DNA of 5,769 bases from an uncultured Pirellulaceae bacterium (lineage in GTDB: Bacteria; Planctomycetota; Planctomycetia; Pirellulales; Pirellulaceae). Positions 5,632-5,769 of this stretch are shown one piece after another. How positions within the stretch are numbered: the first letter of the stretch is position 1; each line of letters begins with the position of its first letter. Position numbers and translations under genes: made by a program. The notes under the pieces were generated by a model. The model had not been told where the DNA came from. It searched no databases and was given only the letters and a program-made list of their open reading frames with translations. The stretch spans positions 1 to 5,769 of the forward strand of contig CAKQWG010000186.1 in the NCBI GenBank assembly GCA_934278005.1, in the 5' to 3' direction.

Positions 5632-5747
5632 CTCAGCCGCGGGCGGTACTCGTACTCAGCCGCTCAGCCGCAGGCGGTACTCGTACTCAGCCGCAGGCGG
5701 TACTCGTACTCAGCCGCAGGCGGTACTCGTACTCGTACTCGTACTCG
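5632..5747. repeat. 23-bp tandem repeat array ending in a 6-bp microrepeat
   Basis: Four copies of a 23-bp unit lie at 5632-5654, 5663-5685, 5686-5708 and 5709-5731. The unit starts CTCAGCCGC, has the core AGGCGG, and ends TACTCGTA. The first copy has one change (CGCGGG instead of CGCAGG). An 8-bp fragment, CTCAGCCG (5655-5662), sits between copies one and two. After the last copy the terminal hexamer CTCGTA repeats twice more (5732-5743), with a trailing CTCG (5744-5747). Each unit carries the inverted pair CCGC-AG-GCGG and a GTAC palindrome. There are no spacers, so this is not CRISPR. It lies upstream of the transaldolase gene. Positions 5748-5769 show nothing I can identify. Confidence 0.93.
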
Positions 5748-5769
5748 ATCGCCAAGCGGTTACGAGAAC

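Noticed and set aside
5632..5747. Right-end repeats as CRISPR or as replication-origin iterons
   Set aside because: There are no spacers, no replication initiator gene nearby, and a simple hexamer expansion at the end. Nothing beyond repetition supports an origin.

Overview
This window looks like a chromosomal stretch from a free-living bacterium of moderate-to-high GC content (mid-50s percent by eye). The protein style suggests a planctomycete of the Pirellula/Rhodopirellula type. That assignment is inferred from family resemblance only, because there is no rRNA or other phylogenetic marker here. It holds five complete protein genes, no RNA gene, no insertion sequence and no CRISPR array. 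A short tandem-repeat array lies at each end.

Layout, left to right. Positions 10-86 are a 17-bp tandem repeat whose last partial unit carries the first possible ATG of the next gene. Positions 82-2283 (+) encode a 733-residue signalling protein. It has a degenerate HD-GYP domain, a PAS domain, an apparently active GGDEF diguanylate cyclase domain with an intact inhibitory site, and an unrecognised C-terminal region of about 150 residues. Positions 2284-2455 hold two composite stem-loops: one just after that gene, and one in the leader of the next gene. Positions 2456-3082 (+) encode a cytoplasmic superoxide dismutase of the Mn type. It converges, with one base between the stop codons, on a gamma-class carbonic anhydrase-like hexapeptide-repeat protein (3084-3590, -). 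A 230-bp divergent intergenic region follows, with inverted repeats and a candidate promoter/operator. Positions 3821-4477 (+) encode an NfsB-like FMN nitroreductase. It converges, with 12 bases between the stops, on a transaldolase (4490-5545, -). The transaldolase has a good ribosome binding site and candidate sigma70 promoters. Positions 5632-5747, upstream of it, are a 23-bp tandem-repeat array that decays into a 6-bp repeat.

Functionally these are separate transcription units with alternating orientation, not one pathway. Superoxide dismutase and the nitroreductase fit redox and oxidative-stress handling. Transaldolase belongs to the non-oxidative pentose phosphate pathway, which supports NADPH supply. 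The gamma-carbonic anhydrase-like protein would act on CO2/bicarbonate, if it is active. The first protein probably makes cyclic di-GMP in response to a signal.

I see no clearly new multi-gene system. The points most worth a second look are the repeat-encoded chain of overlapping minigenes before the cyclase, the degenerate HD-GYP plus unknown C-terminal domain, the structured leader of the superoxide dismutase gene, and the palindrome-bearing repeat array upstream of transaldolase.
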